Shown here piece by piece: positions 10,865 to 20,335 of a stretch of DNA of 64,000 bases. A program made the position numbers and the translations under genes. Every line of letters starts with the position of its first letter. The stretch's first letter is position 1. The notes beneath the pieces were generated by a model that did not search any database, was not told where the DNA came from, and saw nothing but the letters and a program-made list of their open reading frames with translations. This DNA comes from Mrakia gelida (taxonomy: Eukaryota; Basidiomycota; Tremellomycetes; Cystofilobasidiales; Mrakiaceae): the NCBI GenBank assembly GCA_024345305.1, contig BRON01000007.1:1116001-1180000 (forward strand), in the 5' to 3' direction.

Positions 10865-12370
10865 TTAGAGGGTCTTCTCGTGGACTGAAGGGAGCGATAA
10901 CGGGGTGGAAGTCAGTTTCGAGTTGACGGGTGGTGTCGCTGAGGTGACAAAGAGAGCGTGAACGTACGATCGGCAGTAGGAGGGACCTGGAATCCGCTGG
11001 TAGCGGAGGATCGAGATCGGTTGGCGAGAACAGGGTGGAGGACTCGGTGGTAGAGGACCTCGGCTCCCTGTGAGGTTGATAGGTGAGGAGAAAGGTCAGC
11101 TACTGATGCGTCAAGGTTCGAGAGGTCGTGGGAGATGAGAACGAACTCGAGTAGCGGGGAGCTGGAGCCAGACGATGAAGACGGTCTTGAAGACGAAGTA
11201 GAAGGCTGTAGGGAGACAGAACGGAGAGGAAAGGTCAGGACGAGCTATTCCGCTTGATCAGAGTAGAGATGGGACGTACGCATGTAGTCTAAGAAGCAGA
11301 AGGAGAAGGAAGGGAAGCAAAACAGTGAGCTTCAGCTTCGAGTCGAGCTCGAGCCCTTCAAAGCGCGAAGAGGAACTCACAAACGACGAGACGAAGGAAC
11401 AAGCTCTCGATGGTGGTCAACGAGGAGAAGACGATCCAGTAGGCTGTTAAGACGAGAAAAGCGTCGGTGGTTAGCAGCTATCACCTCCTACTCGCGAAGG
11501 TCGCGCTGTCCAGGGAGAAGGAAGACGACTCACTCAACCACTGCTTGTCATCGCTGGTTCCAGCAGACTCAAGAGCCTGGATGGAGAGGTAGGCGGGGAG
11601 AGCGAATCCAGCGAGGTTGGAGATGGGGGAGGCGAGTCCGAAGAGGTTGAAGAAGATGAGGGTCACGAACTGGAAGGGGAGGAGGAGGGAAGGAAGAGGC
11701 GGAGGTCAGCGCTTGATCGAACGTCACCGAGGCTGAGCTCGAAAGAAAACGTACGAGGGCGACGAGTCCGAGGAAAGCGACGGCCTTGGGAACCTGAGTC
11801 TTGGCTGCAGTTTCACGAACGAGATGAGAACAGAACAAGGGAGGAGGAGAGCAACGCGAAGGAGCGAGGGAGGGAAGGGGAACAGGGGAGGGGAGAAGAG
11901 GAGGAACGGGTCAGTTTGAGCTTTGCGAAGGAAGGTTCTGATAAGCGATTCAGACGAGACAAAGAGGACTGACACTCGAGATCGTTGGCGAACTTGTACT
12001 TGGAGAGCTGGAGAGAAGACGGAAGCAAAAGAGGAGGGGAAGATGAGCTCGTGTGATCCTTCCTCTGGCGAGGAATGTGCAAAAGCGATGTCGTTGTCCA
12101 GTTGGGTTTAGAAGGGAGCGAAACGAACCTCCTTATCGAGACCAGCGAGCTGGACGTTGGCAGTGGACCTCGCTAAAGAAGGGGAACAAGTTAAGCGAGA
12201 GGAGAGTGGAGGGAGTCAGTCTACGTGGAAGGGCGGGAGTGAGGGGAAAGGGAGGGAGGGAGGGAGCGCGAGGGCGAAGGGTTGGAGGCGAGAAGGGAGG
12301 GAGCGAAGGACTGACCTTGCTGAACAAGAGGGTGGGAGAGAAGACCTTGGGCTCGTTGCTGGGCAGACAT
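10865..12370 (-). CDS. YOP1: ER-shaping reticulon-like protein Yop1 (REEP/DP1/HVA22 family)
   Basis: Yop1 wedges into and curves ER tubule membranes. Ten exons give about 189 residues. The joined protein starts MSAQQRAQGLLSHPLVQQ and continues LSKYKFANDLES, KTQVPKAVAFLGLVAL and FVTLIFFNLFGLASPISNL. It then reads YLSIQALESAGTSDDKQWL-TYWIVFSSLTTIESL and PFYFVFKTVFIVWLQLPATR-GAEVLYHRV, the TB2/DP1/HVA22 domain with its paired hydrophobic hairpins. One exon is only 9 nt (11288-11280, ACTACATGC). It restores the YYMPFY stretch, equivalent to the family's YxLPFYW. The last exon encodes LHEKTL and ends with TAA at 10867-10865. The gene is divergent from OST5, 363 bp away, another ER-membrane gene. 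Confidence 0.93.
11280..11288 (-). other. 9-nt micro-exon of YOP1
   Basis: ACTACATGC lies between a TTAG acceptor and a GTACGT donor. The preceding exon ends with T and the following one starts with CC, so the joined codons read TAC-TAC-ATG-CCC (YYMP). This matches the conserved YxxP before FY in Yop1/REEP proteins. Skipping it deletes three residues without changing frame. Confidence 0.8.
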
Positions 12371-12733
12371 CTGAACAAGGCAGAGTAGAGTGAGGAGGAG
12401 GTCAGCTTGGAAAGGAGAGTGGATGGGAACACCAGGAGGTTAAGATGCTGGAAGGCGAGGGAACGAATCCCTCAGCAGCGAAGGAGAGAAGCCCCATCTC
12501 TACCGCCTTCCCCTCCTTCCCTCGTCTCCATCTTCGCACAGGACCATCAACAGAGTGAAGAGGAGAAGGTGGCACGTACAATGTGTGTTCGTTAAGGGAG
12601 TTTAGAAAAGTGGTACGTGAAAGGGAGACGTGGTTTGAGTTGAAGAGGCGAGGGAGCGAAAACGCAGTCCAAGAAGTCGACGGAGGGCCTGGCTCGTGCT
12701 CGTCGTCACTCTTCCACCAAAACGACAACGACG
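12371..12733. promoter_or_regulatory. shared divergent promoter of YOP1 and OST5
   Basis: These 363 bp lie between the start codons of two divergent ER-membrane protein genes, so at least part of the control sequence is probably shared. I see no clear TATA box. Coregulation is an inference from layout. Confidence 0.4.
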
Positions 12734-13127
12734 ATGGCCTCAGCCTCTTATCAAGCTCTCAAGGTGAGGATCCTGAGCGCATATATAGAGTCTGCTCAAG
12801 GGAACTGACCGAATCTCTTCTTCTTATTCTGCAGAGCCTTCACTCCTCCTCTCCATCGTTCACTCCTCTCATCCCAACCACCTCCCTCCCTCTCATCGCT
12901 GGAGTCACCCTCTCAGCAGCCTTCGTTTCTTCCTTCTACTTCACAACGTAAGTTTATGCATCCATATCCCTCTGCTCGTTCCGATACTGACGATCCTTTT
13001 CGTTTTGATGGAGGAATGCAGGCTCAAAAAGTCGCCCGTCCAGGAAACCCTCACTGCGACCGTCTCGTCTCTGCTGGCCGGAGTCGGAGTCGTTGCCTTG
13101 TTCTGCGCCGTAGGGGTCAACGTGTAG
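12734..13127 (+). CDS. OST5: oligosaccharyltransferase small subunit Ost5 (TMEM258 family)
   Basis: Ost5 is a small two-helix membrane subunit of the ER oligosaccharyltransferase that N-glycosylates nascent secretory proteins. Three exons (12734-12763, 12835-12947, 13022-13127) give 82 residues, close to the family's 80-86. The first hydrophobic segment is LPLIAGVTLSAAFVSSFYF. A short basic turn, TLKKSPVQE, precedes the second, LLAGVGVVALFCAVGVNV. The second helix and the GVNV end match the GVLFLLLWVGIYV-type end of Ost5/TMEM258. Splice phases are consistent: CTCAAG/AGCCTT, then ACAAC/GCTC. The stop is TAG at 13125. The assignment rests on size, topology and the C-terminal signature. Confidence 0.85.
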
Positions 13128-13147
13128 AGGGAAGGGAGTCTAGGGAA

Positions 13148-13423
13148 TCATAATGAGATAAGTTCACGACCTCCAGCTTGAGACTGAAAAGCAGGGAGAG
13201 GGGAGGGAGGAAGGGAAGGAAGGTGAGCTCGAGCTCAACCTCCATCTGGGAGATGGGCTTCCTTTGGAGCCAGAAGTAACGCTGGCAGCGCTCGAGGCTC
13301 TGTCGATAAGTGAAGAGGGCTCCCGTAGTCTCTCGAAAAAGCTGTGGTCACGCTGGAGAAAGTTTGAGAGGAGGGACGTCAGATCGTTGAAGGGAGCTCG
13401 CCAGCGAACGTTGAGCTCACCAT
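13148..13423 (-). CDS. candidate mini-gene of unknown function (doubtful)
   Basis: Splice-like signals on the minus strand would join an ATG at 13423-13421 to an exon at 13341-13240 and another at 13183-13148. The product is a 46-residue basic peptide that includes LFRETTGALFTYRQSLER and ends GGRELISL before TGA. The introns have GTGAGC/CACAG and GTTGAG/TTCAG borders. A second frame through the same exons is also open, which weakens the case. I recognise no family. It sits tail-to-tail with OST5 and upstream of the NUG1-type gene. It could equally be untranslated sequence. Confidence 0.25.
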
Positions 13424-13986
13424 CTCGCCTCCCTTCGTCGTTCTCACACGACTTCCCGCCCTCCACCTTGAGTTTCACGCCCTTTGACTTGATCTAGTTA
13501 GTGCATCGCACCTTCCCTCTCGCTCTCTGGCTTCAAGTTTCACTACCGCGATTCGTCGTCGACGAGACGCGCGAGAAAGGAAGTCGAGAGCCGCCGCTCG
13601 CTGCCGACGGGCTCTGACTCGCCCCATTGATAGTTGCTGGCGTCATCACTGTGAAGACATAGTGCACTGCTGCATCTCTGAATGCTGCCTCTGGACGAGA
13701 GGTAAGCAGAGAAGAGCAGAGAGCGACGGGTTGGCTGATCGTCGACGCGTCGCTGGAAGTCCTCCCCTTCCCCTCCCTTCGAGCGCCTATTTCGCCAGCG
13801 ACTCTAGAGCCACGAAAGCGTGCCTGGTCGGTATACCCAAGGCCACATCATGCCTCAGAGCATCGAGCAGAAATGCCCTCACGGCCGACCTCTTCTCGAC
13901 TGCGCTGAGTTCCAAATTGTCGAGGATCCGAGCTCATTCTCTCCTTCTCTAACCCGGTCCTTCCTCCCCTTCCTTTTCTTCCCGCC

Positions 13987-16593
13987 ATGGCTAAGAGCAG
14001 TACGTTCAGCTCCTACATATTTCCCTCCATGCTCAGCTAATCGAATCTCTACCTTCCTGCAGTGCACAACAAGGGGAAACCCGTCCTTCCCACCGCCATG
14101 AGTTCGTCCCTTCCTTCCTTCTCGCCGAGCTCTCCCAAGCTGACCAGCCCTTCTTCGCCGTTTTCACAGAGAAGCGAAAGGACCCGGGAGTTCCCAAGTT
14201 CCCTGCTATCGCTGCCAAGAAGGCTGAGCAGAAGGCTGTTGCTCGAGCTGAGAACAAGGAGAGGTGGAGGGAGAAGGCGAGAGCTCACAACGTAAGTTCT
14301 CCTTCCCTCCGTTCCTTCACGAACTGACCTCGAGAGTCACTCAAGCTGAACTGACCTTCTTCTCGTATGCTTCTCGATGCTACAGCCCGCTCCCCGATCA
14401 TTCGCCAACATCTCTACGACCTCTACGCCTCACGATACCGACCTCGACCCGGCTTCCGCCTACGAAGCTTCGACCTCTACCGACTTCATGCCTCTCGACC
14501 CTAGCATCATGCTCAAGGACTCGAGTGCGAAGGCTTTCATGAACCATCTCAGGAGGGTTATCGATCAGTCGGACGTTATCATTCAGGTCAGTCTTCTCTT
14601 TGACAGAAATGAACGAGCTCGAAAAGAAATGAGCTCGCTGACTGACCGACATCCCTTGCTTCCTTCTCAGGTTCTGGACGCTCGAGACCCTCTTGGTGGA
14701 AGGTCCAAGTTCGTCGAGGAGGAGGTGCGACGACGGGAAGGTGATGGAAAGAAACTGATAGCTGTTGTGAACAAGATCGGTGAGTTCTAGCTGCACGGAT
14801 CCCAGCTTGAACCAGCTTCAGTCCCCGACCTCGAAGCTGACTCGACTCCATCCTCTTCCCTGCTACTTCTACCAGATCTCGTCCCTCGACCAGCAGTCGA
14901 GGCATGGCTTCGATACCTCCGACACGACTTCCCTACCCTCCCTTTCAAATCCTCCACCCAGTCCCAACGAAACCACATCTCCTCCCTTCACCTCCCAACC
15001 GCGACCACCTCCAACCCCACCGCTACTCCCGTCACCTCCCTCGCCCTCGGAGCCACCCCTCTCATCCAGCTCCTCAAAACCTACGCTCGTCACCTCCCCA
15101 CCGGTCAATCCCTTACCGTCGGAGTCGTCGGATTCCCCAACGTCGGGAAGTCCAGTTTGATCAACTCCCTCAAGAGGAGTCGAGCGTGTGGAGTCGCTGC
15201 TACACCAGGACATACTCGAGTGGTTCAGGAGGTCGCGTTGGATAAAGGAGTGAAGATTCTCGATTGCCCTGGAATCGTGTTCGATCCTGCTGGGGAGGAG
15301 CCTGGGATGCCGGAGGAGGAGAGGAGGAGGAAGAGGGGAGAGGTCATCTTGAGGAATTGTGTGAAGGCTGAGTTGGTCGAGGACGTGATCTCGCCTGGTG
15401 AGTACTGAGGTTTGAGTAGTGCTGTTGGGAGATTGGAGAAGAGGACGGAGGAGCTGACTTCGGTCGCGTTGTTTCGTTCGCCCGTTCGTTCAGTCGAGAT
15501 CATCACGACCAAGGTCGACCACGCGAAGCTCGAGAAGCTTTACGGAGTTCCTCCCTTCGAGAACGTCACCCAGCTCCTCGTCTCTATCGCTCTCGTTCGA
15601 GGTCGACTCGGAAAGGTACGTCGCTGCTCCCTCTCTGCTCTTCGTTGCGCTTCTCGTTCGTCGCTGACCTCGTTCTCCTTTCGTTTCTTCGCGTCTTCGC
15701 AGGGAGGTGTCCCCGACCTCGAGTCCTCCGCCGTCCAAGTCCTCCGAGACTGGAACTCAGGAAAGATTGCCTACCACACCGTTCCTCCTTCCGTTCACCC
15801 TTCCTCCCTCCTCCGACCCTCAGCAGCCAAAGCCTCTCCCTTCGATATCCCCTCCACCGCCGTCCCCGTCGCGTCCTCCTCTTCGTCCGACATGTTCCCT
15901 TCCACCTTTGGAACCACCGAGGGAACCGCCACTGGAGACGCCGCGATCGTCAAGACGTTCGCTCCTGCGTTCGACATGGGAGATCTCTTCGGCCAGGCTG
16001 ATCGAGAGGTGTTCGAGGATGGAGACGAGGGAGGAATGGACGTCGAGGTTGAGGCTGGAGGGATGGGAATGGAGGACGATATGCCTGTGGATGATGAGTT
16101 CCCTGATGAGGAGGGAGACGAGGCTTGGGGTGGGTTGGACGATTACATTGGGATGGGAGTGTTGAAGGAGGAGGTGCAGGAGGTTGTGGTGCAGAAGAAG
16201 CAGGAGAGGCAGGCGTTGGAGGATAAGTGAGTTCGCGCCGTGCTTTCTTCCGTTCCCTTCGAGTCTTCTTCGCACACTGACCATCCCTTCATCTCCCATC
16301 GCATCTCTCCCAGCCATCCCCGTCCCCCACCTCTCAACTACCCTGCCACCGTCCTCCACAAATCCAACACGACCTCCCTCCGACGACTGTTCACTCCCGA
16401 GGAGATGGTCAACATGAGCGTCGGGAACCCTCTGAACAGGAAGAATCTCAAGGCCGAGAAGAAGAGGAAGGAGAGGGAGGCTAGGCGTCATCTTGGAGGA
16501 GGAGGAGCTGAGCCGATGGAGGAGATGAGTGGTGGTGGGGGAGGGGACTCGAGGAGTGCTGAGGAGCGCTTCATGGACATGATGGAGGATTGA
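13987..16593 (+). CDS. NUG1: nucleolar/nuclear GTPase of the Nug1/GNL3 (YlqF/circularly permuted) family
   Basis: Nug1 is a circularly permuted GTPase needed for assembly and nuclear export of the 60S pre-ribosome. The N-terminus is basic (MAKSMHNKGKPV..., KKRKDPGVPKFP, ENKERWREKARAHN), typical for rRNA binding. G-motifs appear in permuted order: DARDPLGGRS, the G4 NKIDLVPR (completed across an intron), the P-loop GVVGFPNVGKSSLIN, the switch region ATPGHTR, then LDCPGIVFD. A conserved segment follows (SSAVQVLRDWNSGKIAYHT). The C-terminal third is acidic and ends with a basic stretch and an acidic GAEPMEEM region. At least nine exons are visible with in-phase joins. The stop is TGA at 16591. 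The choice between Nug1 and Nog2 is by overall pattern. Confidence 0.9.
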
Positions 16594-16800
16594 TCTCTTT
16601 TCGTTTCTCACATCTTTGTTTAGATCTTCTTAGTTAGCTTTATCACGAATCATGAAATGCCTTTCTTCTGCTTCTCTGAGACCAGCGTCGCGAAGGGAGA
16701 TGAGCGCGAGGGCTGAAAGCAACTTCGAAACGAGCTCGAGCTCTCCTCCTTCCTTCCCTTCCCTTTCTTCGTTCCCACACCCACCCATCCACCTTCAATC

Positions 16801-19800
16801 ATGTCTACTGAAGCAGAGCTGTGAGTATTTCATCTCCATCTCTTACTCCTTGTCAAACGCTTGGCTGATCCTGTTCTCCTTTCGCTCGCTTTTGTCACTT
16901 TCAGGAAAGCTCTCAAAGTGGTCGACCTCAAAGCTCTCCTCTCGACCGCTGGACTGCACGTCTCAGGGAAGAAGGACGATCTCATCGCGCGACTCTTGGA
17001 AAACCAGAAGACTCTCGCCGCTGCCGCCGTCGAGGAGGAGGTCGCTCCGGAAGAGGCTGTCGAAGAGGCCGTCGTCGAAGGAGGAGGGGAGGAGGAGGAG
17101 GAGGAACGAGGAGCTCAGAACGACCGAGCTTCGAAGAGGCAGAAGCTAGACGAGCCAGGACCCATGGCCGTGGATGGGGAGGAAGAATCAGCAGCCGTAC
17201 TCTCGCCAGCACCAGCCCTCACCAAAGAAGCCATCCCTCCCCCTCCTACAGCATCAGAGCCAACCATCTCCATCGACGACTCGATCCCTCCTCCCCCACC
17301 ACCTCCCGCTCAAGATGATCAACTTCCTCCTCCGCCGACCGAGACACCCGTCTTCGAGGATGCTCCTCCTCCTCCTCCTCCGCCTCAGGAGGAGGAAGCC
17401 GTCGCTGTCGCAGCAGAGGAGCCCGTGGTTGAGGAGGAGTCTTCGGACGAGGAAGAGGAGGAGGTGTATGTCGAGGATGTGAGCGATCAGAAGGCCAGGA
17501 CGGATCTTTACCTCGATACGGTGAGTCAAACCATCTCTTACCTCCTCGAGAACGCGTATACGAAGCTGTCTAAGCAGCGAGCTCGAGCTGACCTCTCGTC
17601 GACTTCTTCCTTGAACGACCGAACCAGATCAACCGACACCTCCTCGATTTCGATTTCGAGAAGCTCTGTTCGGTCTCGCTCTCGACGGTCAACATCTACT
17701 GCTGTCTCGTCGACGGCAAGTACTTCCAGGGACGAGGGAAGAACAGTTGGGCCTACAAGCACAGCGTGGGAGAGGGTCATCATGTCTTCCTGAAGCTCGA
17801 TACCGAAGAGGTGAGCTTCGACTTCTCCTTCCTTTCCCTTCGTCGCGTCTCTCCCTCCCGTCCAAGCTCGCCCAACTCACCAGATTGCACCCTTTGCTTC
17901 CTCGTCTACAGTTCTACATCCTCCCCGACGGCTACAAAGTCTCCGACCCCTCCCTCGCCAACATCATCAACGTCCTCAACCCTCGCTTCACTCCCACCCA
18001 AATCTCCCGTCTCTCCTACCTCCCCGACACCTCCTACGACCTCGCCTCGAACCCTTACCTCCCAGGCTACGTCGGTCTCAACAACATCAAAGCCAACGAC
18101 TACCTCAACGTCATCATTCACTCCCTCCTCCACGTCCCACCCCTTCGAGACTTCCTCCTCGATCCCAACAACAAAGCTCTCGAAGTCGACTCGAAACCTA
18201 CCGAGCTCGTCAAGAGGTTCGCGGAGCTGGCGAGGAAGGTGTGGAACCCTCAGCTGTTCAAGGCTCAGGTCTCGCCCCATGAGTTCCTGCAGGAGGTGAC
18301 GCTCGCGAGTGCTGGGAGGTTCAAGATCACCGCTCAGGGAGATCCGATCGAGTTTATGAGTTGGTTGTTGAACAAGCTGCATAAGGATCTGGGAGGTTCG
18401 AAGAAGCCGAATTCGAGTGAGTTGCTCTTCCCTTCCTTATCGTTTCCGAGGTGTGGTCGGAAGAGGGAAGAGGGACGAGGACGAAGAACGAACGCGTTCT
18501 CGCGTACGAACTGACACAAGTCTCGTCTTCTTCGTCGCCTCGTCCCTTCTGCAGGCATCATCTACCAAACCTTCCAAGGAGACCTCAAGATGGAGACCCA
18601 GCAGATCGTCGTCAAGGCCGACTCGGGAGGAAACCAACGTCCTCAGTTCGATATCGGTCGAGGTTCGTTTCCCTCTCCCTCTCTTCTCTCTCTCTTCGAG
18701 CTCGGCCTGACCTCACTTCGTCATGTTTCGTTCTCATCCAGACATCAAGACCATCCGATCACCTTTCCTCTTCCTCGCTCTCGACCTTCCTCGACCTCCT
18801 CTCTTCCAGGACTCGATCGAGAAGAACATCATCCCTCAGGTCGCGCTTTCGACTATTCTCGCGAAGTACGATGGGACGACACCTCAGGTTCGTAGTCTCT
18901 CTCCCTCTTCCCTCCACGTGGTGATGAGCGGCCCCGTTCGCTGACTCGTCTTTTTTGCGTTTGGTTTCGATTCGATTCGAGCAGGAGTTCGGCGACACCC
19001 TCAAGCGACACCAAGTCACTCGACTCCCTCCTTACCTCATCCTTCACACCAAGCGGTTCACCAAGAACAACTTCGTCGAGGAGAAGAACCCTACAATTGT
19101 GAACTTCCCTCTCAGAGGTGTTGATATGAAGGATTGTGAGTCGACTCGTTTCTCTCCCTCACTCGTCGCCTGCCCTTCGCCCTCGTCCTGACTCCCTTTC
19201 CCCCCACTCCCCCTCTCACACCCCCTTCCCTTTCTTCTCAAACTCGCCTCGCCCCTTTCGCAGACGTCTTCCCCGCCCCCTCCGCCCCCATCTCAACGCT
19301 CTACGACCTCCTCGTCAACGTCCCGCTCGAATCGTCCATCGCCTCCACCACCACCAAGGTCGGATCCACCACCGCTACCAACCCGACCAAGAAACAGAAG
19401 ATCGACGCGAACGATGCGAGTCAGTGGAAGGCCCATCTCAGAGCCGGAGGAGGTGGGGGGGATCATGAGAAGTGGTTTACGGTTCAGGGTGAGTTCGAAC
19501 GAAACGAACGAGGTTGAAGATGGTTTTTGGAGGGGGGGGGGGGGGGGGAGGGAAGAAGAGCGTTTTGCTGACGAAGGCGTTCGCTTGCTTTTGGTTCTTT
19601 GTTTGTTTTGGTGCAGATCTGAGAGTCGAGGAGGTTCAGAGGGAGATGGTGTTCTTGGGAGAGACGGTGATGCAGGTGCGTTTGGTTCTGCTCCTCTTCT
19701 CGCTCGAGGCTCGACTCGTCTTTGCTTTTCGCGCGTGGGAGAACTGACCTGGCTCTTCGTTCTTGTGTTTTGTACAGATCTGGCAACGACGAGATCTTGG

Positions 19801-19834
19801 ACCTTCCGCTGAGGGTGCTTCGAACGGACTTTGA
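16801..19834 (+). CDS. SAD1: SAP domain fused to Sad1/USP39, tri-snRNP splicing factor
   Basis: Sad1/USP39 is a catalytically dead ubiquitin-protease fold needed to stabilise the U4/U6.U5 tri-snRNP in pre-mRNA splicing. Family landmarks are INRHLLDFDFEKLCSVSLS, KYFQGRG, LPGYVGLNNIKANDYLN (Asp instead of the catalytic Cys, as in Sad1), QVSPHEFLQEV, KRFTKNNFVEEKNPTIVNFP and the end IWQRRD. The N-terminus (residues about 7-45: LKALKVVDLKALLSTAGLHV-GKKDDLIARLL) is a SAP DNA/RNA-binding helix pair. It is followed by acidic and poly-proline segments within the same long exon (16904-17520), so the fusion is physical. The zinc finger has DLYLDT for CPYLDT and CCLVD for CLVC, removing two expected Cys ligands. 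One late intron carries a 17-G run. Confidence 0.93.
19532..19548 (+). repeat. 17-base poly-G run in a SAD1 intron
   Basis: An uninterrupted run of 17 G lies inside the intron before DLRVEEVQ. It could form a G-quadruplex in DNA or pre-mRNA. It may also have a wrong length in the assembly. Confidence 0.9.
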
Positions 19835-20335
19835 TCGATTTCGAGGGCGGCAGCGGGAGACGACGTGTTCGATTTGCCTAGAGATCAAAAGGAAGTTTGC
19901 TTTCTCTCTTCGCGTAGGGGTCTGGAAGTGTACTCTGTTCTATCCTCCTCGGCTTGGTAGACTTAGAGCAGTCTCAAGAAGTCGAGGAAGAGGGAGCGAC
20001 GTGGTCGGCGCGAGCTCGAGAAGGAAAACGACGAGCCGCCTGTGTCTGCCGTTCTCGTCCCTCCCTTGATCCCTCGCGACAAAACTTCGCATCTCCCCTG
20101 AAACAACTCTACCTTCCTGGTCTCTCTATACTCAAGGCTGAGCGCACACCTGCGAAAAAGTTGATTTCGATAGCCTCTCTTTCCCTCAGCCGCCTCTGTG
20201 TATGACTTCGCCCTTTTCTCTCCTCCCTCCCCTCCTCCGTTCCGCTTCCCTTCCCTCTCAACGGCCAACTCCTCCCTCCTCCCTTCCCTTCTCCCCCTTC
20301 CCCCCTCCCCCCTTCCTTCCCTTCTCCTTTCCGTC
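19835..20335. other. intergenic region between SAD1 and PDA1
   Basis: These 501 bp contain the end of SAD1 and a strongly pyrimidine-rich (CCCTTCC-type) leader just before the PDA1 start. No other gene or repeat is seen. Confidence 0.5.
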
